Of a stretch of DNA of 64,000 nucleotides, positions 46,225 to 54,671 are shown piece by piece. The DNA comes from Clostridiales bacterium. GTDB lineage: Bacteria; Bacillota; Clostridia; Oscillospirales; Oscillospiraceae. Where the stretch lies: NCBI GenBank assembly GCA_012719035.1, contig JAAYBD010000004.1, positions 17,366 to 81,365 of the forward strand. Direction: 5' to 3'. The notes below the pieces were generated by a model. The model worked only from the letters and a program-made list of their open reading frames with translations. It searched no databases and was not told the DNA's origin. The translations under genes were made by a program, and so were the position numbers. The number at the start of each line of letters is the position of its first letter. Position 1 is the stretch's first letter.

Positions 46225-47186
46225 TGGATATAATCATTATAGAAGGACTTGCCTTTGCACTTCCTCTGTTCATCATCGCAATAGGAGGAATTTACAGCGA
46301 GAGAAGCGGCATTACAAACCTTGCGCTGGAGGGCTTTTTGGGCTTTGGAGCTTTTATAGGTGCTGCTGCGGTTACGGCATTTACACGCGGGAATGTAGCG
46401 GGTATCGAGGTGCAGATGTTCTTTGTTGCACTTTTATTCTCCGTAATAGGCGGAGCTGTTTTCGCAATGCTCCATGCGCTGCTTTGTATACCGTTCAAGG
46501 CAAATCAGGTAATAAGCGGCGTTGTCATCAATATTCTTGCTGTTGCACTCACTGCGTTTTTTACAAGCCAGATAAATTCTGTGATTTTCGGCAAGCCCAC
46601 GAATAAATTTGTTTTGGGCGTCTGCGAGAAGTTTACCGTACCGGGCATATCAAAAATTCCCATACTTGGGGCGTTTTTTACCGATGTGTATTACTATGTA
46701 CCGATAATCATAGTCGTTGCGCTGTTTGCTTCATATGTTCTGTATAAAAGCCGTTTCGGTCTGCGTCTGCGTGCTTGCGGCGACAATCCGCACGCGGTCG
46801 ATGCCGCCGGAGTCGATGTTTCAAAGGTGCGCTTTATTGCTGTTATGATTTCGGGTGCACTGTCAGGTCTTGGCGGTATCTGCTTTGCATATTCCATTTC
46901 TACAAGCTTTTCTCCAAGCATCTATGCGGGATATGGTTTCCTTGCGATTGCGGCGCTGATTTTCGGAAACTGGAAAATAGGACCTACCCTCGGTGCCTGC
47001 CTGCTTTTCGGTTTTGCCCGCTCTGCAGGATACAAACTTGCTCAGGTTCTGGAACTTGCGAGCACTTTCTCGGACATCATTATGATATTACCGTATGTGC
47101 TGACGCTTCTGCTGCTTATGTTCTTCTCATCAACCAACCGACCTCCGCGCGCTTTGGGCGAGATTTACGACAAGGGCAAGAGGTAA
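46224..47186 (+). CDS. nupQ: Nucleoside ABC transporter permease 2 (NupQ-like)
   Basis: 320 residues, polytopic. GGIYSERSGITNLALEGFL and GLRLRACGDNPHAVDAAGVDVSKVRF-like segments match the smaller permease of BMP-type systems. It forms the channel with the preceding permease. Last gene of the operon, followed by a hairpin with a T-rich tail. Confidence 0.9.
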   Translation: MDIIIIEGLAFALPLFIIAIGGIYSERSGITNLALEGFLGFGAFIGAAAVTAFTRGNVAGIEVQMFFVALLFSVIGGAVFAMLHALLCIPFKANQVISGVVINILAVALTAFFTSQINSVIFGKPTNKFVLGVCEKFTVPGISKIPILGAFFTDVYYYVPIIIVVALFASYVLYKSRFGLRLRACGDNPHAVDAAGVDVSKVRFIAVMISGALSGLGGICFAYSISTSFSPSIYAGYGFLAIAALIFGNWKIGPTLGACLLFGFARSAGYKLAQVLELASTFSDIIMILPYVLTLLLLMFFSSTNRPPRALGEIYDKGKR

Positions 47187-47238
47187 AAGCCGGTTTTCCG
47201 CCACATGCATATTGTTGCGTGAGGGCGTTCACTACATG

Positions 47239-47276
47239 GGAAGAGCGTGCGTATGCATGCTCTTCCTGCTTTATTT
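47239..47276 (+). terminator. Terminator after the nucleoside transporter operon
   Basis: GGAAGAGC (47239-47246) pairs with GCTCTTCC (47259-47266), then TGCTTTATTTA. Confidence 0.75.
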
Positions 47277-47340
47277 ATAAACCCCGAAAGCTGGTATGCT
47301 TCTTAAAGCATAAGTCCGATTTATGTTATTGCGGCTTTTA

Positions 47341-47369
47341 TTGCGTGTCAAAGACATGTATGCTATACT
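47341..47369 (+). promoter_or_regulatory. Promoter for the HxlR regulator
   Basis: TTGCGT (47341-47346), a 17-base spacer and TATACT (47364-47369), 35 bases before the start codon. Confidence 0.5.
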
Positions 47370-47404
47370 TTAAAAAACATGTTTAATGGACCGGAGATGA
47401 TTGG

Positions 47405-47782
47405 ATGTACAAACCAAAACTTGATAAGGACATTCGCTGCCCTCTTGAATATGCTCTTGATGTTTTTGGAGGTAAATGGAAGTCGCGTATTATATGTACC
47501 TTGGCGCTTAACACAACAATGAGATATTCGGAACTGCGCAGGGAATTGGGCAATATTACCGACACGATGCTCGCAAACTCTCTGAAAGAGCTTCAGGATG
47601 ACGGCATGATCATCAGGACGCAGTATAATGAGATACCCCCGAAGGTCGAGTATTCTCTTACTGAAAAGGGTAATTCAGTCATACCCATTCTGCTGAAAGT
47701 GTCAGAGTGGGGCTATAAGAATCGGGACGAAGAAAAGGCAGGTTCTTGCAAAAACTGTCCGTCACACTACTACTATTCTTAG
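47405..47782 (+). CDS. HxlR-family transcriptional regulator
   Basis: 125 residues; winged-helix protein with the HxlR signature CPLEYALDVFGGKWKSRIICTLA near the start and an N-terminal cysteine. LANSLKELQDDGMI is the recognition helix area. The C-terminus has CKNC and PSHYYYS. HxlR proteins often sense electrophiles or aldehydes through cysteine and regulate a nearby gene, but no obvious target is adjacent here. It has its own promoter and terminator. Confidence 0.9.
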   Translation: MYKPKLDKDIRCPLEYALDVFGGKWKSRIICTLALNTTMRYSELRRELGNITDTMLANSLKELQDDGMIIRTQYNEIPPKVEYSLTEKGNSVIPILLKVSEWGYKNRDEEKAGSCKNCPSHYYYS

Positions 47783-47889
47783 CTGATACTAAAATGATGT
47801 ACATCTAATTTTTCTCAGCATATTGTTTTTGTTTGGCGGCGTTATATAAATGATTTTGATTCTCTAATGAGAAGAATCGGATAAAAACA

Positions 47890-47922
47890 AAGCGGAAAGC
47901 TGATCGGCTTTCCGCTTTTTGC
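47890..47922 (+). terminator. Terminator after the HxlR gene
   Basis: AAGCGGAAAGC and GCTTTCCGCTT pair perfectly around TGATCG, then a T-run. Confidence 0.9.
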
Positions 47923-47987
47923 CCATTGAGCATACCGCTACTCTTAGAGCATATTTCCTGTTGTTTTAGAAAAAATTCTTCTTCTTT

Positions 47988-48179
47988 TTATGATTCTATG
48001 CTGAGAGTACGGACATAGGCTTCCATTTCTTCTTTGGAATTTATACTGTGAGTGCGCTCTATAACAGCGCGCTTCTGCTCATTCGTCATTGCGGAAAAGC
48101 TGTTCATAGCATTTGGGTTTTTCATAAGAGCCATACCCAGACCCATCGGCATTTCGGTGGGTTGTGAAAAAATATTCAT
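47988..48179 (-). CDS. Small protein of unknown function
   Basis: 63 residues beginning MNIFSQPTEMPMGLGMALMKN, then a charged helix-like C-terminal half (TNEQKRAVIERTHSINSKEEM). It has a strong ribosome-binding site, AGAGGTGATT, directly before the ATG, which supports it being real. Sequence resembles short conserved clostridial proteins I recall without a known role. No membrane segment or metal motif. It lies 59 bases downstream of the Nudix gene on the same strand. Confidence 0.75.
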   Translation of the reverse strand: MNIFSQPTEMPMGLGMALMKNPNAMNSFSAMTNEQKRAVIERTHSINSKEEMEAYVRTLSIES

Positions 48180-48238
48180 GTAATCACCTCTGAATAAGTG
48201 TCCGCATATTTTTGGATATTATTCAGGGATTTTTGAGC

Positions 48239-48817
48239 TTATTTTGAAAGAGCAAGAACAACAAACTGTGACCAGCTCTCCATCTGGTCATATAAGCCAT
48301 TCAGTTCAGAACGTTTTACCCAGAAGCCTTCAAGCTTTTCAGTTTCGCGGACGTATACCTTTCCGGAGACCTCAAGCGTGTAGAAAAGACCGAGATGAAC
48401 ACTGCCGACCTCTGTCGTATCATCGTTTATGATACCACGTGGCGTCAAGGCACCTGCGTTTTCGATATCGACTTCTTCTTCAATTTCCCGTTTCATACCC
48501 CGATGAAGAACATCGCTGCCGTCACCGTCCGTTTCTGGATTGATGTGACCGCCGATGCCTATGGATAAAAGCCCATGCAGACGTTTTTCACCGCCTTTGT
48601 TGAGTCTTCGTGTGACAAAAATCTCATCTCCCCTGCATATGACGACATAGGGGATTATCTGTTTGTGCGAAGTGTCGTTTTCTGCTTCGGGACGGGGCAG
48701 AAACTCGTGATTGGAAAGAATTATGTCAACCATTGTTCCGCAGTTTTCGGTGGTTATCCCTTTCTCGGGAATGAATTTTGAAATAAGCTCTCTTTTTACT
48801 GTAAGTACGTTTTCCAT
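48239..48817 (-). CDS. Nudix-type hydrolase-like protein
   Basis: About 192 residues from the ATG at 48817. A Nudix box-like segment starts at GGHINPETDGDGSDV and continues through REIEEEVDIENA, with the REXXEE core intact and a few extra residues in the first part. The substrate is not predictable; a predicted phosphoesterase role fits. The ribosome-binding site AAAGGAG is rather far (about 13 bases) from the start. Confidence 0.8.
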   Translation of the reverse strand: MENVLTVKRELISKFIPEKGITTENCGTMVDIILSNHEFLPRPEAENDTSHKQIIPYVVICRGDEIFVTRRLNKGGEKRLHGLLSIGIGGHINPETDGDGSDVLHRGMKREIEEEVDIENAGALTPRGIINDDTTEVGSVHLGLFYTLEVSGKVYVRETEKLEGFWVKRSELNGLYDQMESWSQFVVLALSK

Positions 48818-48992
48818 ATGTAAGAGACCGCTCCTTTCGGTGAATAAGGCAATGATACCATAAAATTCACAGGCAGGAAAGCATATCCTGCCTAACATTT
48901 GCTTTTTTCCGACATTTTTCAGCGAACTATTGCTAAATGCCTGAGGGTTTGATAATATTTACTGAACAATGCGTTTTGGAGGGTTCTTTTAT

Positions 48993-50246
48993 ATGGAAAA
49001 GCTTTTTATCCCCGGCGATATTCTTTTACCAAACGATGCCGACATGGGTCTGTGGAGCGTTATTGCCTGCGACCAATATACTTCTCAGCCCGAATACTGG
49101 GATTCTGTTGACAAAAAAGTGGGGGAAGCTCCGTCTACGCTCAGACTTATTCTTCCCGAGGCATATCTGGAAATAAAAGACAACCTTTCCGAGACTGAAA
49201 AAATAAACAAGACCATGAAAGAATACCTTGACAGCGGGGTATTCAAAACCATTGAAAATTCCTATATATTTGTTGAAAGGGAATTGACAGTGAATGAGAC
49301 ACGCCGAGGAATAGTGGGGCTGATAGATCTTGAAGAATATGACTACAGGGCGGATTCCGTTTCACCGATCCACGCGACTGAGGGAACAGTTGAAAGCAGG
49401 CTTCCTCCCCGCGTAAAGATACGCGAGGGTGCCTGCCTTGAGCTTCCTCATATAGTTGTGTTTATCGACGATCCCGAAAATAAGGTTTTCGGCTGTATCG
49501 AAGAGGGAGAAAAGCTCTATGATTTCAATCTTATGGACGGAGGCGGACATATCACAGGAACGCGAATCTGCGGCGAAGCGGCAGAAAGGGTTCAAAATGC
49601 CCTGTCTGAACTGTGCGACCCTGAATATCTTGAAAAGCGCTATGCTTTAAACGGCAAACCTCCTGTAATAATCGCCATGGGCGATGGCAACCACAGTCTT
49701 GCAACGGCACGTCTTTGCTGGGAGAGAATAAGAGAAGAGCTAAATCCCGAAGAACGCAAAAAGCATCCTGCGCGCTACAGTCTCGCAGAGCTTGTAAATA
49801 TCCACGACGCCTCAATCGTCTTTGAGCCTATTCACCGCGTTATTTTTGAAACCGACCCCAAAAGCTTTTTTGATGAGGCTGCAAGCTACTTCAAAGGAGT
49901 GAGCAGGGAGGGAAAAACGGCCCACAAAATCACACTTGCATGCGGAACGGAGACAGAGGAGATTACAGTTGCGGGTCTTACGATAGGAAACCTTATTTCT
50001 GCTGCACAGCAATTTTGCCTTGAATATATCAAAGCTCACGGAGGCAAGCTCGATTATATCCACGATGACGATACCGCTTTGGAGATGTCAAGCCGCGCTG
50101 GCTGCGCCGGACTGCTTCTTCCCGCCATGGACAAAAACGAACTGTTCCCGTCCATCATGGACAGCGGGGTGTTTCCCGCGAAAAGCTTTTCAATCGGCCC
50201 CGCACGCGACAAGAGATATTACCTTGAGTGCAGAAAGATAAAATAA
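48993..50246 (+). CDS. DUF1015-family protein
   Basis: About 417 residues from the ATG at 48993 (GGAGGG upstream). ACDQYTSQPEYW near residue 30 and the GDGNHSLATARLCWE motif near 230 are characteristic of DUF1015 (PF06245), whose function is not established; relatives often lie near serine-biosynthesis genes in my recollection. No signal peptide or membrane span. Monocistronic, ending in a strong terminator before spoIIIA. Confidence 0.85.
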   Translation: MEKLFIPGDILLPNDADMGLWSVIACDQYTSQPEYWDSVDKKVGEAPSTLRLILPEAYLEIKDNLSETEKINKTMKEYLDSGVFKTIENSYIFVERELTVNETRRGIVGLIDLEEYDYRADSVSPIHATEGTVESRLPPRVKIREGACLELPHIVVFIDDPENKVFGCIEEGEKLYDFNLMDGGGHITGTRICGEAAERVQNALSELCDPEYLEKRYALNGKPPVIIAMGDGNHSLATARLCWERIREELNPEERKKHPARYSLAELVNIHDASIVFEPIHRVIFETDPKSFFDEAASYFKGVSREGKTAHKITLACGTETEEITVAGLTIGNLISAAQQFCLEYIKAHGGKLDYIHDDDTALEMSSRAGCAGLLLPAMDKNELFPSIMDSGVFPAKSFSIGPARDKRYYLECRKIK

Positions 50247-50284
50247 CTCTGAGATAATTGAACGAATATTTCAACTTAAAATTT

Positions 50285-50320
50285 AAGCTCCGATAACCTT
50301 TGGGTTGTCGGGGCTTTTTT
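50285..50320 (+). terminator. Terminator after the DUF1015 gene
   Basis: AAGCTCCGATAACC pairs with GGTTGTCGGGGCTT including two G-U pairs, followed by T6. Confidence 0.9.
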
Positions 50321-50361
50321 AATTCCGCTTTTAAAGTAAGATAAAATGAATTTTCCTGTGC

Positions 50362-50392
50362 GGTCATATTAGACGGACAAGTCAAATACAAT
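50362..50392 (+). promoter_or_regulatory. Sigma-E-type promoter of the spoIIIA operon
   Basis: GGTCATATT (50362-50370), a 14-base spacer and AATACAAT (50385-50392) match the sigma-E consensus (-35 KMATATT, -10 CATACANT) with one mismatch. spoIIIA is a sigma-E operon in Bacillus, and sigE is encoded in this window. The leader to the start codon is short and includes a GGGGGTGA ribosome-binding site. Confidence 0.7.
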
Positions 50393-50409
50393 TTAGCGGG
50401 GGTGAAACT

Positions 50410-51306
50410 ATGACGTCACTTACTACACAGGAATTTTTTAGGGCAGCGAGACTTCTGCCGCCCTGCCTTCGAACCGAGGTTTTGAATTTGCCGGACGATG
50501 TGGCGGAGGGGGCGGAGGAAATAAGACTTCGGACGGGCAGAACGCCTTCTGTGGTCATTGCCGACGATGAAGTGCAAATCCTGCCTTCACATATCGTAAC
50601 GGCATCGGAGCTTCAGCTGGTTCTGGAGATTGCAACGCGTGCATCTGCGCATACATATGCTGACAGCATAAAAATGGGGTTTGTGACCGCTGAGGGCGGC
50701 TGCCGTCTCGGGCTTTGCGGAACGGCGGTAACGGACGGAAACAAAATTTCAGCTCTGCGGCGGCTTTCCTCCGTTTGCATCCGGATATCGCGTGAGAAGC
50801 GCGGCTGTGCGGATGCAATATATAAGGGACTGACGGACGGAGGATTCAAATCCACGCTCATAATTTCACCTCCCGGCGGAGGCAAAACAACGCTTCTGCG
50901 AGAGCTTGTACGGCTCTTATCAGACAGCGGAAAAAGGATATCTCTTGCGGACGAGAGAAGCGAAGTGGCGGGTACTTTTGAAGGACAGCCCTGTTTTGAT
51001 GTAGGAGCAAGGACCGATGTGCTTACAGGTGCTCCGAAAAGCGAGGGCATTTATCTTCTCCTGCGTTCCATGGCGCCGCAGATCATCGCATTTGACGAGA
51101 TCACATCTCCCCTCGACATTGAGGCTGCGGAAACGGCGGCAAACTGCGGGGTTTCGCTTCTGGCGACTGCGCATGGAGCGGGTGTTTTTGACTTGAAGCA
51201 GCGCGACCTTTATAAAAAGCTCGTTGACAAACAGATTTTCCGCAGAGCGGTGATAATCGAAAACATCAAAGGAAAGCGCCGTTATACGGTGGAGGAGCTT
51301 TCATGA
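50410..51306 (+). CDS. spoIIIAA: Stage III sporulation protein AA, ATPase
   Basis: 298 residues; secretion-ATPase-like protein with Walker A PPGGGKTTLLREL near residue 157 and RSMAPQIIAFDEIT as Walker B. In the mother cell it powers the SpoIIIA-SpoIIQ channel between mother cell and forespore. First gene of the eight-gene operon, coupled to spoIIIAB by ATGA overlap. Confidence 0.95.
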   Translation: MTSLTTQEFFRAARLLPPCLRTEVLNLPDDVAEGAEEIRLRTGRTPSVVIADDEVQILPSHIVTASELQLVLEIATRASAHTYADSIKMGFVTAEGGCRLGLCGTAVTDGNKISALRRLSSVCIRISREKRGCADAIYKGLTDGGFKSTLIISPPGGGKTTLLRELVRLLSDSGKRISLADERSEVAGTFEGQPCFDVGARTDVLTGAPKSEGIYLLLRSMAPQIIAFDEITSPLDIEAAETAANCGVSLLATAHGAGVFDLKQRDLYKKLVDKQIFRRAVIIENIKGKRRYTVEELS

Positions 51307-51815
51307 AAATTTTAGGTGCACTTTTACTTGTGGCTGCATGCACGCTTATCGGAATCGGACAGGCAAAGAAGCTGTATTTTAGGCAAAGATGCCTTGAGGG
51401 AGCTCTTGATGCGCTGAGATTTATGGATGCGGAGCTGAAAAACGCTGCTGTGCCTATACCTGAAATATTCAGGAACCTGATAAGACTTCCCGATAATAAA
51501 TTAAGCAGTTTTTTTAACAACCTTAACACGAAAATGGCGGGCTTTGGGGAAGAGAGCCTTGCGGATATATGGAGCGGCTGTGTTTTAAACGACAGGAGCA
51601 TTTCACTGTCCGAAAGGCAAAGGCAGGAACTCTGCAGAGTAGGGACGTTTCTCGGCAGATATTCCGAAAACGAACAGTCGGAGGCTATTGCTGCCTGCAT
51701 AGCTCATTTGGAAGGTGAACTTGAAAGAACCTCCGAAAAAGCACGGGAGGGGGCAAAGCTCTACACTGGCTTGGGGCTTACTTTTGGATTAATGCTCGCC
51801 ACGGTGCTGATCTGA
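51303..51815 (+). CDS. spoIIIAB: Stage III sporulation protein AB
   Basis: 170 residues, with an N-terminal hydrophobic segment (GALLLVAACTLIGIG) and a C-terminal one (LGLTFGLMLATVLI), resembling type II secretion GspF-like proteins. A component of the SpoIIIA channel. Overlaps spoIIIAA by 4 bases. Confidence 0.9.
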   Translation: MKILGALLLVAACTLIGIGQAKKLYFRQRCLEGALDALRFMDAELKNAAVPIPEIFRNLIRLPDNKLSSFFNNLNTKMAGFGEESLADIWSGCVLNDRSISLSERQRQELCRVGTFLGRYSENEQSEAIAACIAHLEGELERTSEKAREGAKLYTGLGLTFGLMLATVLI

Positions 51816-51863
51816 ATCAAGTCCAGCACATAAGAAGCGTTTAATACTACACAGGAGGATACT

Positions 51864-52058
51864 ATGGACGTTGACCTCATTTTTAAAATTGCGGCAGTTG
51901 GAATACTTGTGGCGGTGCTCAATATATTGCTTTCCCGATCCGGACGGGATGATCAGGCGCTGATGGTCACTTTGTCCGCGCTCGTCGTTGTTCTTGCTCT
52001 GGTGGTACAGGAAATCAGTCAGCTGTTCGATTTGATTAAAAACCTTTTTGGACTTTAG
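51864..52058 (+). CDS. spoIIIAC: Stage III sporulation protein AC
   Basis: 64 residues, two hydrophobic segments (AAVGILVAVLNILL; ALVVVLALVVQE), matching the usual tiny SpoIIIAC. The strong AGGAGG site and position fix the start. Membrane part of the SpoIIIA channel. Confidence 0.92.
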   Translation: MDVDLIFKIAAVGILVAVLNILLSRSGRDDQALMVTLSALVVVLALVVQEISQLFDLIKNLFGL

Positions 52059-52060
52059 TT

Positions 52061-52447
52061 ATGGAACTCATAATAAAAGCGACTGTAATCGGAGTTGCCG
52101 GTGCGATACTTACGCTGATAATAAAAAAGACGAATCCTGAGATTTCTACGGTTTTGACCTTGGCGGTATGCACCGTAATAGCGGGTCTGACGCTAAAAGC
52201 ATTTTCGTCCGTAAAGGAAGTCCTTGAGCTTGTCGAAGTGGGTACGGGGTTTTCCTCGGCGTATACCGCACCTGTTTTAAAGTGCGTAGGCATAGGAATA
52301 ACGGCAAGGCTCGGCAGCGACATTTGCAAGGATTCAGGACAGGCTGCGGTGGCTTCAAGCGTTGAAATCTGCGGAGCGGTCTGTGCGCTCTATGTATCAC
52401 TGCCGCTCATAAAAACTCTATTACGAATGATAGGTGAGCTTGCATGA
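52061..52447 (+). CDS. spoIIIAD: Stage III sporulation protein AD
   Basis: 128 residues with several membrane segments (ATVIGVAGAILTLII; VLTLAVCTVIAGLTL). Homologous in layout to SpoIIIAC. Two bases separate it from spoIIIAC; it overlaps spoIIIAE as ATGA. Confidence 0.9.
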   Translation: MELIIKATVIGVAGAILTLIIKKTNPEISTVLTLAVCTVIAGLTLKAFSSVKEVLELVEVGTGFSSAYTAPVLKCVGIGITARLGSDICKDSGQAAVASSVEICGAVCALYVSLPLIKTLLRMIGELA

Positions 52448-53649
52448 AAACAGTACATATTATTATTTTCTGCGCACTTATGGTATTTCTGCTGTCCGGA
52501 AACGCGGGAGCAGAGCCCCTTGAAGGACAAGCTGCGCCGAAAACATCGGAGGAAAACGCATCACCTGCGGCGGAAGAGAATTTGGGGGAGGAGTACGCGG
52601 TCGTACCGCCAAAGACGTTTGAGGAGCAGGCAGAGGCAATGGACGCCGAAGGTTTGAAGAAGGCGCTTCCCCGGGAAGCGAGAGAAATACTGGGGGATAT
52701 TTCACCCACAGATATTAATTTGGGCGACGAGGGCTTCAAATCGATTCTTGATGAAATTAAAGGCAGTTTTTTCAGCATATTTAAAAGTGCCCTGAAGTCC
52801 GCGGCAAAGATGCTGACGGTTATCATACTTTGCTCGACTGTTACTTCCGCCATGAATGAGGGTGGGATACGGGACATGGTAACTCTCAGCGGAAAAATTG
52901 CGGTTTCGGCAATAGCTATCAGCAATGTCAGTTCCTTTTTGGGAATGGGAATGGATACTTTGCTGAAACTTTCTGATTTTTCTAAAGCACTTCTACCGGT
53001 AATGTGCACAGCGGCGGCAAGCGCCGGCGCAATAACTTCGGCATCCGCGAAATATGCCGCGACAGCAATGTTTATGGACGTTTTGATTACGGTTGCCGCC
53101 AATATTATAATGCCCTTGATAAGCATTTACCTTGCCGCTGTCATTGCGAATGCAGCACTTTCGAAGGACTCTCTCACAAATGTCTCAAAGCTCCTCAAAT
53201 GGGTATGCACAACTTCCCTTACCTTGCTGATGACGGCTTTTACAACATATCTTGGTTTTTCCGGATTGATTTCCGGAAAAGCAGATGAGTTTGCCACAAA
53301 GCTTACAAAATCAGCATTGGGTACGGCAATGCCCGTAGTCGGAAGCATTATTTCCGATACAGCGGAGACCTTGGTTGCCGGAGCCGGAATGATTAGAAAC
53401 GCAATCGGTGTTTTTGGCTTTTTGGCTGTAGCCGCCATATGCATTACACCCTTTCTTACTTTGAGTGCGCACTACCTTGTGTATAAGGGAACCTCGGCAC
53501 TCTCTGAGGCGCTTACGGAAAAACGCATGGGGGAACTGATTTCCGATATAGGCACAGCCTTCGGAATGCTTCTTGGACTTGTGGGGGCAGGCAGCATAAT
53601 GCTGTTTTTCTCGGTGATTTCAAGCATGAAGGCGGTGAATATCCTATGA
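52444..53649 (+). CDS. spoIIIAE: Stage III sporulation protein AE
   Basis: 401 residues. A signal peptide (MKTVHIIIFCALMVFLLSGNAGA) is followed by an acidic, Pro/Glu-rich stretch to about residue 55 and then a polytopic membrane domain. SpoIIIAE is the large multi-span subunit, thought to be the central membrane platform of the channel. Overlaps both neighbours by ATGA. Confidence 0.93.
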   Translation: MKTVHIIIFCALMVFLLSGNAGAEPLEGQAAPKTSEENASPAAEENLGEEYAVVPPKTFEEQAEAMDAEGLKKALPREAREILGDISPTDINLGDEGFKSILDEIKGSFFSIFKSALKSAAKMLTVIILCSTVTSAMNEGGIRDMVTLSGKIAVSAIAISNVSSFLGMGMDTLLKLSDFSKALLPVMCTAAASAGAITSASAKYAATAMFMDVLITVAANIIMPLISIYLAAVIANAALSKDSLTNVSKLLKWVCTTSLTLLMTAFTTYLGFSGLISGKADEFATKLTKSALGTAMPVVGSIISDTAETLVAGAGMIRNAIGVFGFLAVAAICITPFLTLSAHYLVYKGTSALSEALTEKRMGELISDIGTAFGMLLGLVGAGSIMLFFSVISSMKAVNIL

Positions 53650-54140
53650 TTGGATTTGCGGGCGAATGGGTCAGGGCAATTGCCGGAGCGGCGATGATCT
53701 GCGCTGCCGCAACAATGATGACGCCGAAAGGCAGGGTGAAAAACGTCATCAAGCTTGTATGCGGGATAGTTATTGTATGCGCAATGATTAATCCGCTGTT
53801 AAAAAAAGATTTTCCGGTTATGTCGATGGATATGTCGCAATACCGCCAGAAAGCGGACGAGATAATAAAAAACACAGAGGAAACTCAAAACAACCTCAGC
53901 AGATCTATCATAGAGAACAAGCTGAAAGCATATATATTGGACAAAGCAAAAGGCTTGAATGCAGAAATTCAAAGTGTGAGCGTTTCGGTAAAGTGGGGTG
54001 ATGAGGGATGCTGGTATCCTCATGAGGTTTATCTGACCGCCAATATCCCGCAGAGGGAAATGAATCTTATTTCAAATGCTATAGAAGCGGAATTGGGAAT
54101 TCCTAAAGAACGACAGTATTGGAGCGGCTATGAAGAATAA
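53646..54140 (+). CDS. spoIIIAF: Stage III sporulation protein AF
   Basis: 164 residues with two N-terminal membrane segments (AIAGAAMICAAATMM; VIKLVCGIVIVCAMI) and a soluble ring-forming domain facing the intermembrane space (VSVKWG). It overlaps spoIIIAG by 11 bases. Confidence 0.9.
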   Translation: MIGFAGEWVRAIAGAAMICAAATMMTPKGRVKNVIKLVCGIVIVCAMINPLLKKDFPVMSMDMSQYRQKADEIIKNTEETQNNLSRSIIENKLKAYILDKAKGLNAEIQSVSVSVKWGDEGCWYPHEVYLTANIPQREMNLISNAIEAELGIPKERQYWSGYEE

Positions 54141-54606
54141 CGATGAGAAAAAACAATTTAAACTGCTTGACATTTTGAAAAACAAATATGCGCTCATAGT
54201 GCTTGCGGCAGGGCTTTTGCTTATTCTTCTGCCGACGGGGAATAAGCCCGAGGATAAAGCCGAGAGAAATGAAATAAAGGCTCCCGAATTCTCAATTACC
54301 GATGAAGAAAGCAGACTTGAAAAGCAACTGTGCAAAATTAGAGGAGCGGGCAGGGTTTCCGTGCTTTTATCCGTAGAGGGAAGCCCCTCACGAGAGCTTG
54401 CCAATAGCGGGGACGAAACTTTGGTAGTTTCCGAAAACGGCAAAGAGAGGGTGGTTGAACTATATTATGTAAACCCGGAATACATGGGGGCAATAATCGT
54501 TTGCGATGGCGCAGATTCTGCGGAGGTGAGACTTGCTATAACTAAAGCGGTTTCCGCTTATACAGGACTCAGTACAAACAAAATAACGGTTATGAGCATG
54601 AGCTGA
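54130..54606 (+). CDS. spoIIIAG: Stage III sporulation protein AG
   Basis: 158 residues. One membrane segment (YALIVLAAGLLLILLP) is followed by a ring-building-motif domain (GRVSVLLSVEGSP; GAIIVCDGADSAEVRLAITKAVSAYTGL). SpoIIIAG forms a large ring in the channel between the two membranes. The usual long Ser/Glu linker is short here. Confidence 0.92.
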   Translation: MKNNDEKKQFKLLDILKNKYALIVLAAGLLLILLPTGNKPEDKAERNEIKAPEFSITDEESRLEKQLCKIRGAGRVSVLLSVEGSPSRELANSGDETLVVSENGKERVVELYYVNPEYMGAIIVCDGADSAEVRLAITKAVSAYTGLSTNKITVMSMS

Positions 54607-54671
54607 TTAGTTCGGCTTATGCAAATACAATATGTATGAAAGGATATCGGGAACGAAACGGGGGAGGAAAA

